DNA of 7,376 bases, from positions 1-7,376 of the forward strand of contig DFLI01000089.1 of assembly GCA_002373715.1 (NCBI GenBank), given 5' to 3'. Shown here piece by piece: positions 1-5,725 of the stretch. Position numbers and translations under genes: made by a program. Positions within the stretch are counted from its first letter, which is position 1; each line of letters starts with the position of its first letter. The notes below the pieces were generated by a model. The model saw nothing but the letters and a program-made list of their open reading frames with translations, searched no databases and was not told the DNA's origin. The stretch comes from Bacteroidales bacterium UBA3623 (lineage in GTDB: Bacteria > Bacteroidota > Bacteroidia > Bacteroidales > UBA932).

Positions 1-306
1 GGGGCTCGCCGCTACGAGATTCCCGTTCACTTCCACGAGGTCCTGGAGTACTGGGAAGGCGTCTGGAGCAGGGCCGATAGGATAGACCCCGAAAAGTTGG
101 TGGGAGAGAAACTGGGCTTTTACCAGCCGCTGTCTTTCCAGGACTGGCTGGCCCTGAATCATTTCCAGCACCTGAAAGACGAAAGCCTGGAAAAACTTTG
201 GGCCGATGAGACGGAGCTCCTGAAGCATGCCGCCGCCCTCTCGCTGGAAACTATCTCCACCCAGCGCATCAATGCAATTAATACAATCTTACAGCAATAT
301 GAGTAA
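1..306 (+). CDS. C-terminal part of an unrecognised protein (5' end outside the window)
   Basis: An open frame enters from the left edge and gives 101 residues before TAA at 304-306. It is rich in charged and aromatic residues (FHEVLEYWEGVW near the start, then LSFQDWLALNHFQHLKDES) and ends in a predicted helix finishing TILQQYE. There is no membrane segment or cysteine cluster, so it looks like the helical C-terminus of a soluble protein. I do not recognise the family. The stop overlaps the permease start by 8 nt (ATGAGTAA at 299-306), so the two are probably co-transcribed and translationally coupled. That suggests, without proving, a role linked to base or nucleoside metabolism. An ATG at 97 lies in this frame, but the frame stays open upstream of it to the window edge, so the gene almost certainly starts outside. 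Confidence 0.75.
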   Translation, partial: GARRYEIPVHFHEVLEYWEGVWSRADRIDPEKLVGEKLGFYQPLSFQDWLALNHFQHLKDESLEKLWADETELLKHAAALSLETISTQRINAINTILQQYE

Positions 307-1546
307 CAACAAGATTACCGATGTAGATTACACTAACTCGGCAGTAGACCAGAAGGGACGCAAAAGCAACCTGAGTATGTTTATGGTCATGCTGGGCTTC
401 ACCTTCTTCAGCGCTAGCATGTGGGTGGGCCAGCAGCTTGCCAACGGTTTGAACTGGACCGACTTCCTTTGGGCACTGTTCCTGGGCGGCCTTATTCTGG
501 CAGCCTATACCGGAGCCCTGGGTTGGATTGGTGCCGAGAGTGGCCTCTCGCTGGACATGCTTGCCCGCCGCAGCTTTGGAACCAAGGGCAGCTGGCTTCC
601 CAGCGCCATGATCAGCTTCACGCAGACGGGTTGGTTCGGCGTGGGTCTGGCTATGTTTGCCATCCCCGTTGCCAAAGAGTTTCTGGCTCTGGAAGTAACC
701 CCCGACACCATGCCCTGGGAAGGTTACCTGCTGGTAGCCGTGGCCGGTATTCTTATGACCGCCAGCGCCTACTTCGGCATCAAGAGTCTTACCATTGTTA
801 GTTACGTTGCCGTTCCCGCAGTGGCCATCCTGGGTACCGTGGCCATGATTATGGCCATCCGGCAGGGAGATGCCGGCCTGGTGGAACAGTTTGCCAAGGG
901 CACCAAGGACCTGGGCGTCATTGCCGGCGCCGGTCTGGTGGTAGGTAGCTTCGTTTCCGGTGGTACGGCCACGCCCAACTTCACTCGCTTTGCCAAGAGT
1001 GCCAAGGTGGGTTTGTGGACCACGGTGGTGGCTTTCTTCGTGGGTAACAGCCTCATGTTCCTCTTCGGTGCCGTATCCAGCATCTATGTGGGCGGTAACG
1101 ATATCTTCGAGGTGATGCTTAACCTGAACCTCTTCTACATGGCAGTCCTGGTGCTGGGCCTGAACATCTGGACCACCAACGACAACGCCCTGTACACCGC
1201 CGGTCTGGGTCTTTCCAACATCTTCGGTCTCTCCAAGAAAACCATGGTAATCATTTCCGGTATCATCGGAACCCTGGCTGCCGTGTGGCTGTACTGGAAC
1301 TTCTGCAACTGGCTCAATATCCTTAACAGCACCCTCCCTCCCGTGGGCATTATCCTCATCCTTCATTACTTTACCCATAGGGGCAAGGAGACCAAGGAGA
1401 AGGTGGTGGACTGGAGCGCCATAGTGGGTGTTGTGGCCGGCGCCGTAGTGGCCAACCTGGTGCACTGGGGCTTCGCCTCCATCAACGGTATGGTGGTGGC
1501 CTCCATCTGCTGGGGCATCGGCCAGCTTATTCAGAAGAAAAAATAA
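299..1546 (+). CDS. codB: Cytosine permease, NCS1 family (CodB-like)
   Basis: This 415-residue inner-membrane transporter probably imports cytosine, by cation symport as in the NCS1 family. It matches E. coli CodB as I remember it along most of its length: VMLGFTFFSASMW (30-42), GTKGSWLPS (94-102), TQTGWFGVGLAMFAIPV (108-124), VVGSFVSGGT (214-223), FFVGNSLMFLFGA (246-258), LGLNIWTTNDNALY (286-299) and PPVG (347-350). Hydrophobic stretches suit the usual 12 helices, and the lysine-rich tail (QKKK) is typically cytoplasmic. The length is close to the E. coli protein (about 419). I chose ATG 299 because the CodB-like N-terminus starts there and because it overlaps the upstream stop. An in-frame ATG at 227 would add 24 residues that merely re-read the upstream gene. 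No cytosine deaminase (codA) is visible in the window. A terminator follows the stop within 25 nt. The family is secure; the exact substrate is inferred. Confidence 0.93.
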   Translation: MSNNKITDVDYTNSAVDQKGRKSNLSMFMVMLGFTFFSASMWVGQQLANGLNWTDFLWALFLGGLILAAYTGALGWIGAESGLSLDMLARRSFGTKGSWLPSAMISFTQTGWFGVGLAMFAIPVAKEFLALEVTPDTMPWEGYLLVAVAGILMTASAYFGIKSLTIVSYVAVPAVAILGTVAMIMAIRQGDAGLVEQFAKGTKDLGVIAGAGLVVGSFVSGGTATPNFTRFAKSAKVGLWTTVVAFFVGNSLMFLFGAVSSIYVGGNDIFEVMLNLNLFYMAVLVLGLNIWTTNDNALYTAGLGLSNIFGLSKKTMVIISGIIGTLAAVWLYWNFCNWLNILNSTLPPVGIILILHYFTHRGKETKEKVVDWSAIVGVVAGAVVANLVHWGFASINGMVVASICWGIGQLIQKKK

Positions 1547-1547
1547 A

Positions 1548-1599
1548 GGTTTATAATACCTCTTTTAAGAAGGATCCGGTGACAGAAGCCGGATCCTTT
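1548..1599 (+). repeat. Inverted repeat, copy A (copied uvrA tail and terminator, after codB)
   Basis: These 52 nt match the reverse complement of 4361-4412 at 50 of 52 positions with no gap. The differences are T versus C at 1554 and A versus G at 1574. Read on the minus strand, the segment encodes KDPASVTGSFLKEVL followed by TAA (stop at 1553-1551), which is the UvrA C-terminus with Pro to Ser at one position. Nothing upstream of it on that strand belongs to a uvrA gene, so it is an isolated tail fragment that now serves as the codB 3' UTR and terminator. Confidence 0.92.
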
Positions 1600-1601
1600 T
1601 T
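1570..1601 (+). terminator. Rho-independent terminator of codB
   Basis: A perfect 10-bp stem, AAGGATCCGG (1570-1579) with CCGGATCCTT (1589-1598), closes a 9-nt loop (TGACAGAAG). The T run continues to 1601, giving five consecutive T after the final C. It lies 24 nt after the codB stop and ends transcription before the uvrA promoter. The hairpin lies wholly inside inverted-repeat copy A. Confidence 0.88.
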
Positions 1602-1638
1602 GTATGACCATGCACGCCGGTTATACGGGATTTCTTCG

Positions 1639-1646
1639 TATCTTTG
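1639..1646 (+). promoter_or_regulatory. Bacteroidota-type -7 promoter element of uvrA
   Basis: TATCTTTG matches the TAnnTTTG consensus of the main Bacteroidota sigma factor exactly. No clear TTTG -33 element is visible 19-21 nt upstream. The box ends 6 nt before the chosen uvrA ATG at 1653, so transcription would begin at or within a few bases of the start codon and the mRNA may be leaderless. A short inverted repeat (ATACG 1623-1627, CGTAT 1637-1641) overlaps the box. Confidence 0.65.
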
Positions 1647-1652
1647 CAATCT

Positions 1653-4409
1653 ATGGCGGAAAAGGAGTATATCCAGATTCACGGAGCGCGGGCCAACAAC
1701 CTGCAGAACATTGACGTGGCCATTCCCCGCGGGGAATTTGTAGTGGTCACGGGCCTCAGTGGCAGCGGCAAGAGCTCCCTGGCTTTTGACACCCTGTATG
1801 CAGAGGGTCAGAGGCGTTACATGGATACCCTTTCCACCTACGCCAAGCACTTCATGGGCATACTGGAGAAGCCCGAAGTAGAAGAAATCACCGGCCTTAG
1901 CCCCATCATTGCCATAGAGCAGAAAACCACCGGCAACAACCCCCGCAGTACGGTGGGCACCATTACGGAAATCTACGACTTCCTGCGTCTGCTGTATGCC
2001 AAGGGCTCCCGCGCCTTCTCTCCCGAAAGCGGCAAGGAGATGGTGCGCTACACGGATGAACAGATTGTAGACCTGGTGATGAGCCGCTATGCCGGCCGCA
2101 AATGCTACCTGCTGGCTCCGCTGGTGAGGGGCCGAAAGGGCCATTACCGCGAACTCTTTGACCAGTTGAGAAGACGTGGCTACACGGAGGTGCGCATAGA
2201 CGGAGAGGTGCTGGAACTGCAGGAAGTGCAGGCACTGGACCGCTACAAACCCCATTTTATAGAAGTGGTGGTGGACCGCCTGAAACCCGAAACGGGAGAC
2301 GACCGCCGCATCCGGGACTCCGTGGCCCGGGCCCTCAATGTGGGCAAAGGCTCCCTGGCCATCCTGGATATTGAGAGCAGCTCCCTGGCCCATTTCTCCA
2401 AACATTTGGTAGACCCTGAGAGCGGCCTTTCGCTGCAGGAACCCCAGCCACACAGCTTCTCCTTCAACTCCCCGCAGGGCTACTGCCCCCACTGCAAGGG
2501 CCTGGGAACCATAGTGGATGTGAATATTGATACCATTATTCCAGACCGCAGTAGGAGCGTTGCCGATGGCGCCATCGTTCCCCTGGGAAAGGTTAGGGAG
2601 AACCGCAAATTCGACATTATCCGCGCCATCGCGCGTAAATACAACTTCAGCCTCTACGACCCCATTGAAGCCCTGCCCGACGAGGCCGTGAGCCTGTTGG
2701 TGTACGGTTCCGAGGACCTCTTCCGCGTGGGAGAGGGCAGCCTTACGGAGATGGAAAGCTGGGGCGGCGTGCTGGACAATATTGAAGATACCGTTACCTG
2801 CCCTGTGTGTCAGGGAACGCGCCTGAACCGCGAAGCTCTGTGCTTTAAGGTAGACGGAAAGACCATCCCCGAAGTGGCCGCCATGGAAATGACGGAACTG
2901 CGGGAGTGGCTGGATACCATCCCCAAGGGCTTTAATCAGCGGGAGAAGAACGTGTCCCGGGATATTCTCAAAGAGCTGCGGGAACGCGTGCAGTTCATGC
3001 TGGATGTAGGCCTGGACTATCTTTCTCTGGACCGTTCCACCGGCTCCCTGTCCGGCGGCGAAAGCCAGCGCATCCGCCTGGCTACGCAGATTGGTTCCCG
3101 CCTGGTGAATGTGCTTTATATTCTGGATGAGCCTTCCATCGGCCTGCACCAGAAGGATAACCGCAAGCTCATTGCTTCCCTCAAGGCTCTGCGCGATGAA
3201 GGAAATTCTGTGATGGTGGTGGAGCATGATGCAGAGACTATGTTAAGTGCCGATTGGCTGGTGGACGTGGGCCCCGGCGCCGGAGAAAACGGCGGACGCA
3301 TCTGTGCCAACGGCCCTCTGAAGGAACTGCTGAAGGGCAAAACCTCATCCATAACCCTGGATTATCTGAGGGGGAAGCGAAGCATTCCCGTGCCGGCCAC
3401 GCGCCGTCCCGGGAACGGACTTTATCTCACCCTGAAGGGGGCTACGGGCAATAACCTCAAGAACGTGGACGTGAGCTTCCCGCTGGGCTGCCTCATTGGC
3501 GTGGCGGGTTTGTCGGGCTCCGGCAAGAGCTCCCTGGTGAACGAAACGCTCATGCCCATCCTCAAACGCACCTTCTACCGTTCCAAGGAGAAGCCGCTGC
3601 CCTACGAGGCCCTGGAGGGCATTGAGAATATTGACAAGCTCATCGAGATTGACCAGAGTCCCATCGGCCGCACGCCGCGCTCCAATCCCGCCACCTTTAC
3701 CGCCGTGTTCAGCGATATCCGTGCCCTCTTCGAGGAAACTCAGGATGCCAAAGTGCGCGGTTACAACGCCGGAAAATTCTCCTTCAATGTGCCCGGAGGC
3801 CGATGCGAAGAGTGCAAGGGCGCCGGCATCAAGGTGATAGAGATGAACTTCCTGCCTTCGGTGCATGTACCCTGCGAAGTATGCGGCGGCACGCGCTACA
3901 AGGAGGATATCCTGGCGGTGAAGTACAAGGGAAAGAGTATCAACGACGTGCTGGAGATGTCCATCTCCGAGGCCTACGAGTTCTTCAAACCCGTGCCCAA
4001 GATTGCCGCTAAACTGAAGGCCCTGGTAGACGTGGGCCTGGGATATGTGCGGCTGGGGCAGAGTGCCGTTACCCTCTCCGGAGGTGAAAGCCAGCGCATG
4101 AAACTGGCGGCCGAACTCTCCCGTCCTTCCACCGGAAAAACGCTGTACATTTTGGACGAGCCCACCACCGGCCTGCACTTCGAAGACATCAAGGTGCTGC
4201 TGGGCGTGTTGCAGAAACTGGTGGATGCCGGCAACACCGTCATCATCATCGAGCACAATCTGGACGTGCTCAAGAGTGTAGACTATCTCTTTGACATGGG
4301 CCCGGCCGGCGGCCGTAAGGGTGGCCACATCGTGGCCCAGGGTACCCCCGAAGAAATAGCAAAGGATCCGGCTTCTGTCACCGGACCCTTCTTAAAAGAG
4401 GTATTGTAA
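1653..4409 (+). CDS. uvrA: UvrABC excision nuclease subunit A (DNA damage recognition ATPase)
   Basis: UvrA is the dimeric ABC ATPase that finds bulky DNA lesions and loads UvrB. This 918-residue protein has both ABC halves: Walker A GLSGSGKSS at 34-42 and 619-627, signature LSGGESQR at 466-473 and 808-815, and Walker B ILDEP near 490-494 and 833-837. A UvrB-binding insert lies at about 130-210 (LAPLVRGRKG, IEVVVDRL), so it is a canonical UvrA and not the short UvrA2 class. The C-terminal zinc module is intact (C718, C721, C741, C744). In the first half C278/C281 and C383/C386 remain, but the usual CPxC before the FSFN motif is DPES (254-257), and the spot after LLYA reads SPES. ATG 1653 is preferred over an in-frame TTG at 1644, which lies inside the promoter box. 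The last 15 codons double as an antisense terminator. Confidence 0.96.
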   Translation: MAEKEYIQIHGARANNLQNIDVAIPRGEFVVVTGLSGSGKSSLAFDTLYAEGQRRYMDTLSTYAKHFMGILEKPEVEEITGLSPIIAIEQKTTGNNPRSTVGTITEIYDFLRLLYAKGSRAFSPESGKEMVRYTDEQIVDLVMSRYAGRKCYLLAPLVRGRKGHYRELFDQLRRRGYTEVRIDGEVLELQEVQALDRYKPHFIEVVVDRLKPETGDDRRIRDSVARALNVGKGSLAILDIESSSLAHFSKHLVDPESGLSLQEPQPHSFSFNSPQGYCPHCKGLGTIVDVNIDTIIPDRSRSVADGAIVPLGKVRENRKFDIIRAIARKYNFSLYDPIEALPDEAVSLLVYGSEDLFRVGEGSLTEMESWGGVLDNIEDTVTCPVCQGTRLNREALCFKVDGKTIPEVAAMEMTELREWLDTIPKGFNQREKNVSRDILKELRERVQFMLDVGLDYLSLDRSTGSLSGGESQRIRLATQIGSRLVNVLYILDEPSIGLHQKDNRKLIASLKALRDEGNSVMVVEHDAETMLSADWLVDVGPGAGENGGRICANGPLKELLKGKTSSITLDYLRGKRSIPVPATRRPGNGLYLTLKGATGNNLKNVDVSFPLGCLIGVAGLSGSGKSSLVNETLMPILKRTFYRSKEKPLPYEALEGIENIDKLIEIDQSPIGRTPRSNPATFTAVFSDIRALFEETQDAKVRGYNAGKFSFNVPGGRCEECKGAGIKVIEMNFLPSVHVPCEVCGGTRYKEDILAVKYKGKSINDVLEMSISEAYEFFKPVPKIAAKLKALVDVGLGYVRLGQSAVTLSGGESQRMKLAAELSRPSTGKTLYILDEPTTGLHFEDIKVLLGVLQKLVDAGNTVIIIEHNLDVLKSVDYLFDMGPAGGRKGGHIVAQGTPEEIAKDPASVTGPFLKEVL
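4351..4390 (-). terminator. Antisense terminator of the kinase operon, inside the uvrA coding sequence
   Basis: On the minus strand, AAGGGTCCGG (4390-4381) pairs with CCGGATCCTT (4371-4362) across a 9-nt loop. The single non-Watson-Crick pair is a G-U wobble in RNA. An interrupted T-rich run follows (TTTGCTATTTCTT, including the end of the stem). It starts 22 nt after the kinase stop. The same DNA read from the + strand (uvrA mRNA) has an A-C mismatch at that pair and a poorer U tract. The hairpin is therefore better on the kinase strand. Confidence 0.65.
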
Positions 4410-4412
4410 ACC
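4361..4412 (-). repeat. Inverted repeat, copy B (uvrA 3' end and kinase-operon terminator)
   Basis: These 52 nt are the inverted partner of 1548-1599 (2 mismatches). The segment holds the last 15 codons and stop of uvrA plus the 3-nt gap between the uvrA stop and the stop of the convergent kinase gene. The encoded tail (KDPASVTGPFLKEVL) fits the normal end of UvrA proteins, so this is probably the original copy and 1548-1599 the derived one. Confidence 0.92.
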
Positions 4413-5033
4413 TTATTCGGCGGGGAACAGGCCGTACAGTTCCGCGTCTATCTTGTCCGTGATGAACTGGAAGTCTTCGGGCTTGTTCTCAAACTTGATA
4501 TTGTCCACATCTATGATGAGGAGGCGGGACTTGTAGTCTTTGATCCAGTCTTCATAACGCTGGTTCAGACCGGTAATGTAGTCTATGCGGATGGAACGCT
4601 CATACTCACGGCCACGCTTCTGGATTTGGGCAATGAGGTTGGGAATGGAACTCCTTAAGTAAATAAGAAGATCCGGCGGGTTCACCAGGGACATCATAAG
4701 GTCGAAGAGGTCACTGTAGTTCTCGAAGTCCCGGGTGGACATGAGGCCCATGGCATGCAGGTTGGGAGCGAAGATGCGGGCATCCTCGTAGATGGTGCGG
4801 TCCTGGATAATGACCTCCGAGTGCTTGGAGATTTCTACTACATCCTGGAAACGTTTGTTTAGGAAGTAAATCTGGAGGTTGAAGCTCCAGCGCTCCATGT
4901 CTTCGTAGAAGTCTGCCAGGTAGGGGTTGTAGTCTACGGATTCGAACTTGGGCGTCCAGCCGTAGTGAGCCGCCAGCATCTTGGTAAGGGTGGTTTTTCC
5001 ACTGCCGATGTTTCCTGCGATAGCGATGTGCAT
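4413..5033 (-). CDS. Deoxynucleoside kinase, paralogue 1 (dCK/dGK family)
   Basis: This 206-residue cytosolic P-loop kinase phosphorylates deoxynucleosides to dNMPs in the salvage pathway. Visible motifs are the Walker A GNIGSGKT (7-14), the dNK-type YNPYLADFY (35-43), the catalytic-region motif IIQDRT (75-80, DRT in place of the DRS of many relatives), IYLRSSIP (124-131) and an arginine-rich LID around KRGREYE (139-145). The length is normal for bacterial dAK/dGK-type enzymes. It starts 12 nt after the stop of the upstream paralogue, with which it aligns without gaps at about 65% identity (my count: 133 of 203). Compared with that paralogue it has three extra C-terminal residues (PAE). The family assignment is strong. 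Which base it prefers cannot be read from the sequence. Lactobacillus has a comparable tandem pair that forms a dAK/dGK heterodimer. Confidence 0.9.
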   Translation of the reverse strand: MHIAIAGNIGSGKTTLTKMLAAHYGWTPKFESVDYNPYLADFYEDMERWSFNLQIYFLNKRFQDVVEISKHSEVIIQDRTIYEDARIFAPNLHAMGLMSTRDFENYSDLFDLMMSLVNPPDLLIYLRSSIPNLIAQIQKRGREYERSIRIDYITGLNQRYEDWIKDYKSRLLIIDVDNIKFENKPEDFQFITDKIDAELYGLFPAE

Positions 5034-5045
5034 AGTATTGAGCTT

Positions 5046-5657
5046 TTAAAATAATCCGTACAGTTCTGCGTCAATCTGGTCTGTAATGACGGCAAAGTCT
5101 TCGGGCCGATTGAGAAAATCCAGATTGTCTGCGTCTATGGTAATGAGGCGGCCCTTGTACTCCGAAATCCACTTTTCATACCTTTCGTTGAGGCCGCTCA
5201 GATATTCAATGGAGATGGACTGCTCGTAGTCTCTTCCCCTCTTTTGGATTTGGGACACAAGGTGAGGAATGCTGCTCTTGAGATAAATCATGAGGTCCGG
5301 TTCCTTCACCACTTCCATCATTACGTTGAAGGTGTCCATGTAGGTGTTGTAATCCCTTTCAGAGAGGTTTCCCTGGGCGTAATTGTTGGCCACAAAAATG
5401 TGTACGCCTTCGAAGAGGGTACGGTCCTGGATAATGACCTCCTTGGATTTGGCAATTTCCAAAACGTCGTGCAGGCGCTGCTGCAGGAAGTACATTTCCA
5501 GAGCGAAGGACCAGCGTTTGATATCGGCATAATAGTCTGCCAGATAGGGGTTGTAGGTAACGGACTCAAACTTGGGCGTCCAGCCGTAATGGCGGGCCAA
5601 AAGAGTGGTGAGGGTGGTTTTTCCGCTACCTATATTTCCGGCAATTCCGATGTGCAT
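5046..5657 (-). CDS. Deoxynucleoside kinase, paralogue 2 (dCK/dGK family)
   Basis: This is the first gene of the two-kinase operon, 203 residues. It has the same architecture as its neighbour: GNIGSGKT (7-14), YNPYLADYY (35-43), IIQDRT (75-80), IYLKSSIP (124-131) and a LID at KRGRDYE (139-145). Both genes end in the shared IDAELYGLF, and conservation is highest around the P-loop, the DRT motif and the LID. Differences cluster at about 81-119 (for example IFAPNLHAMGLM versus IFVANNYAQGNL), a region that in this fold includes helices near the substrate pocket and dimer face. That pattern suggests different nucleoside specificity or a heterodimer. ATG 5657 gives the expected MHIGIAGNIGSGKT start. 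It is transcribed divergently from the MBL hydrolase gene, with 68 nt between the two starts. Confidence 0.9.
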   Translation of the reverse strand: MHIGIAGNIGSGKTTLTTLLARHYGWTPKFESVTYNPYLADYYADIKRWSFALEMYFLQQRLHDVLEIAKSKEVIIQDRTLFEGVHIFVANNYAQGNLSERDYNTYMDTFNVMMEVVKEPDLMIYLKSSIPHLVSQIQKRGRDYEQSISIEYLSGLNERYEKWISEYKGRLITIDADNLDFLNRPEDFAVITDQIDAELYGLF

Positions 5658-5679
5658 CCGCTAAGCTTTCTTTGTTCTA

Positions 5680-5710
5680 CAAAGTTGGCAAAAAGTTAGT
5701 AAATTTGCAA
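5680..5710 (-). promoter_or_regulatory. Candidate promoter of the kinase operon
   Basis: On the minus strand, CAACTTTG (5687-5680) differs at one position from TAnnTTTG, and TTG (5710-5708) lies 20 nt upstream in the -33 position. The start codon follows 22 nt after the -7 box. The elements overlap those of the opposite-facing promoter at 5700-5707, so the two polymerases would compete. This is a pattern match only. Confidence 0.4.
5700..5707 (+). promoter_or_regulatory. Bacteroidota-type -7 element upstream of the MBL hydrolase gene
   Basis: TAAATTTG is an exact TAnnTTTG match, 18 nt before the ATG at 5726, implying a 5' UTR of roughly 10-13 nt. No well-spaced TTTG -33 box is seen (the nearest TTTG, at 5671, is 25 nt away). 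It probably drives the chain MBL hydrolase, birA and small ORF. Confidence 0.6.
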
Positions 5711-5725
5711 TTAAAGAATTCGCCT

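Noticed and set aside
227..298. Upstream ATG for the permease
   Set aside because: The 24 extra residues lie wholly within the preceding gene and do not resemble the start of CodB. ATG 299 fits family length and coupling.
278..1465. Long open frame on the minus strand opposite codB
   Set aside because: It is the antisense shadow of a clear CodB coding sequence. The translation is rich in His and Gly with no family motif.
1644..1652. TTG start for uvrA
   Set aside because: It lies inside the -7 promoter box. ATG 1653 gives the usual UvrA start.
1551..3227. Long minus-strand open frame of about 558 codons opposite the first half of uvrA
   Set aside because: Most of it is the antisense shadow of uvrA. 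Its final 15 codons look like a UvrA tail only because of inverted-repeat copy A, so it is not a real gene.
3345..4328. Minus-strand open frame of about 327 codons opposite the second half of uvrA
   Set aside because: It is a shadow of well-conserved uvrA codons with no recognisable domain.
1548..4412. uvrA as cargo of a transposon bounded by the inverted repeat
   Set aside because: There is no transposase and no target-site duplication (the flanks are TAAA and TAA stop contexts of two different genes). One repeat is the gene's own coding tail, so a duplication fits better.
5672..5725. TTG start for the MBL hydrolase
   Set aside because: It would place the promoter inside the gene and add 18 lysine-rich residues not typical of the family.
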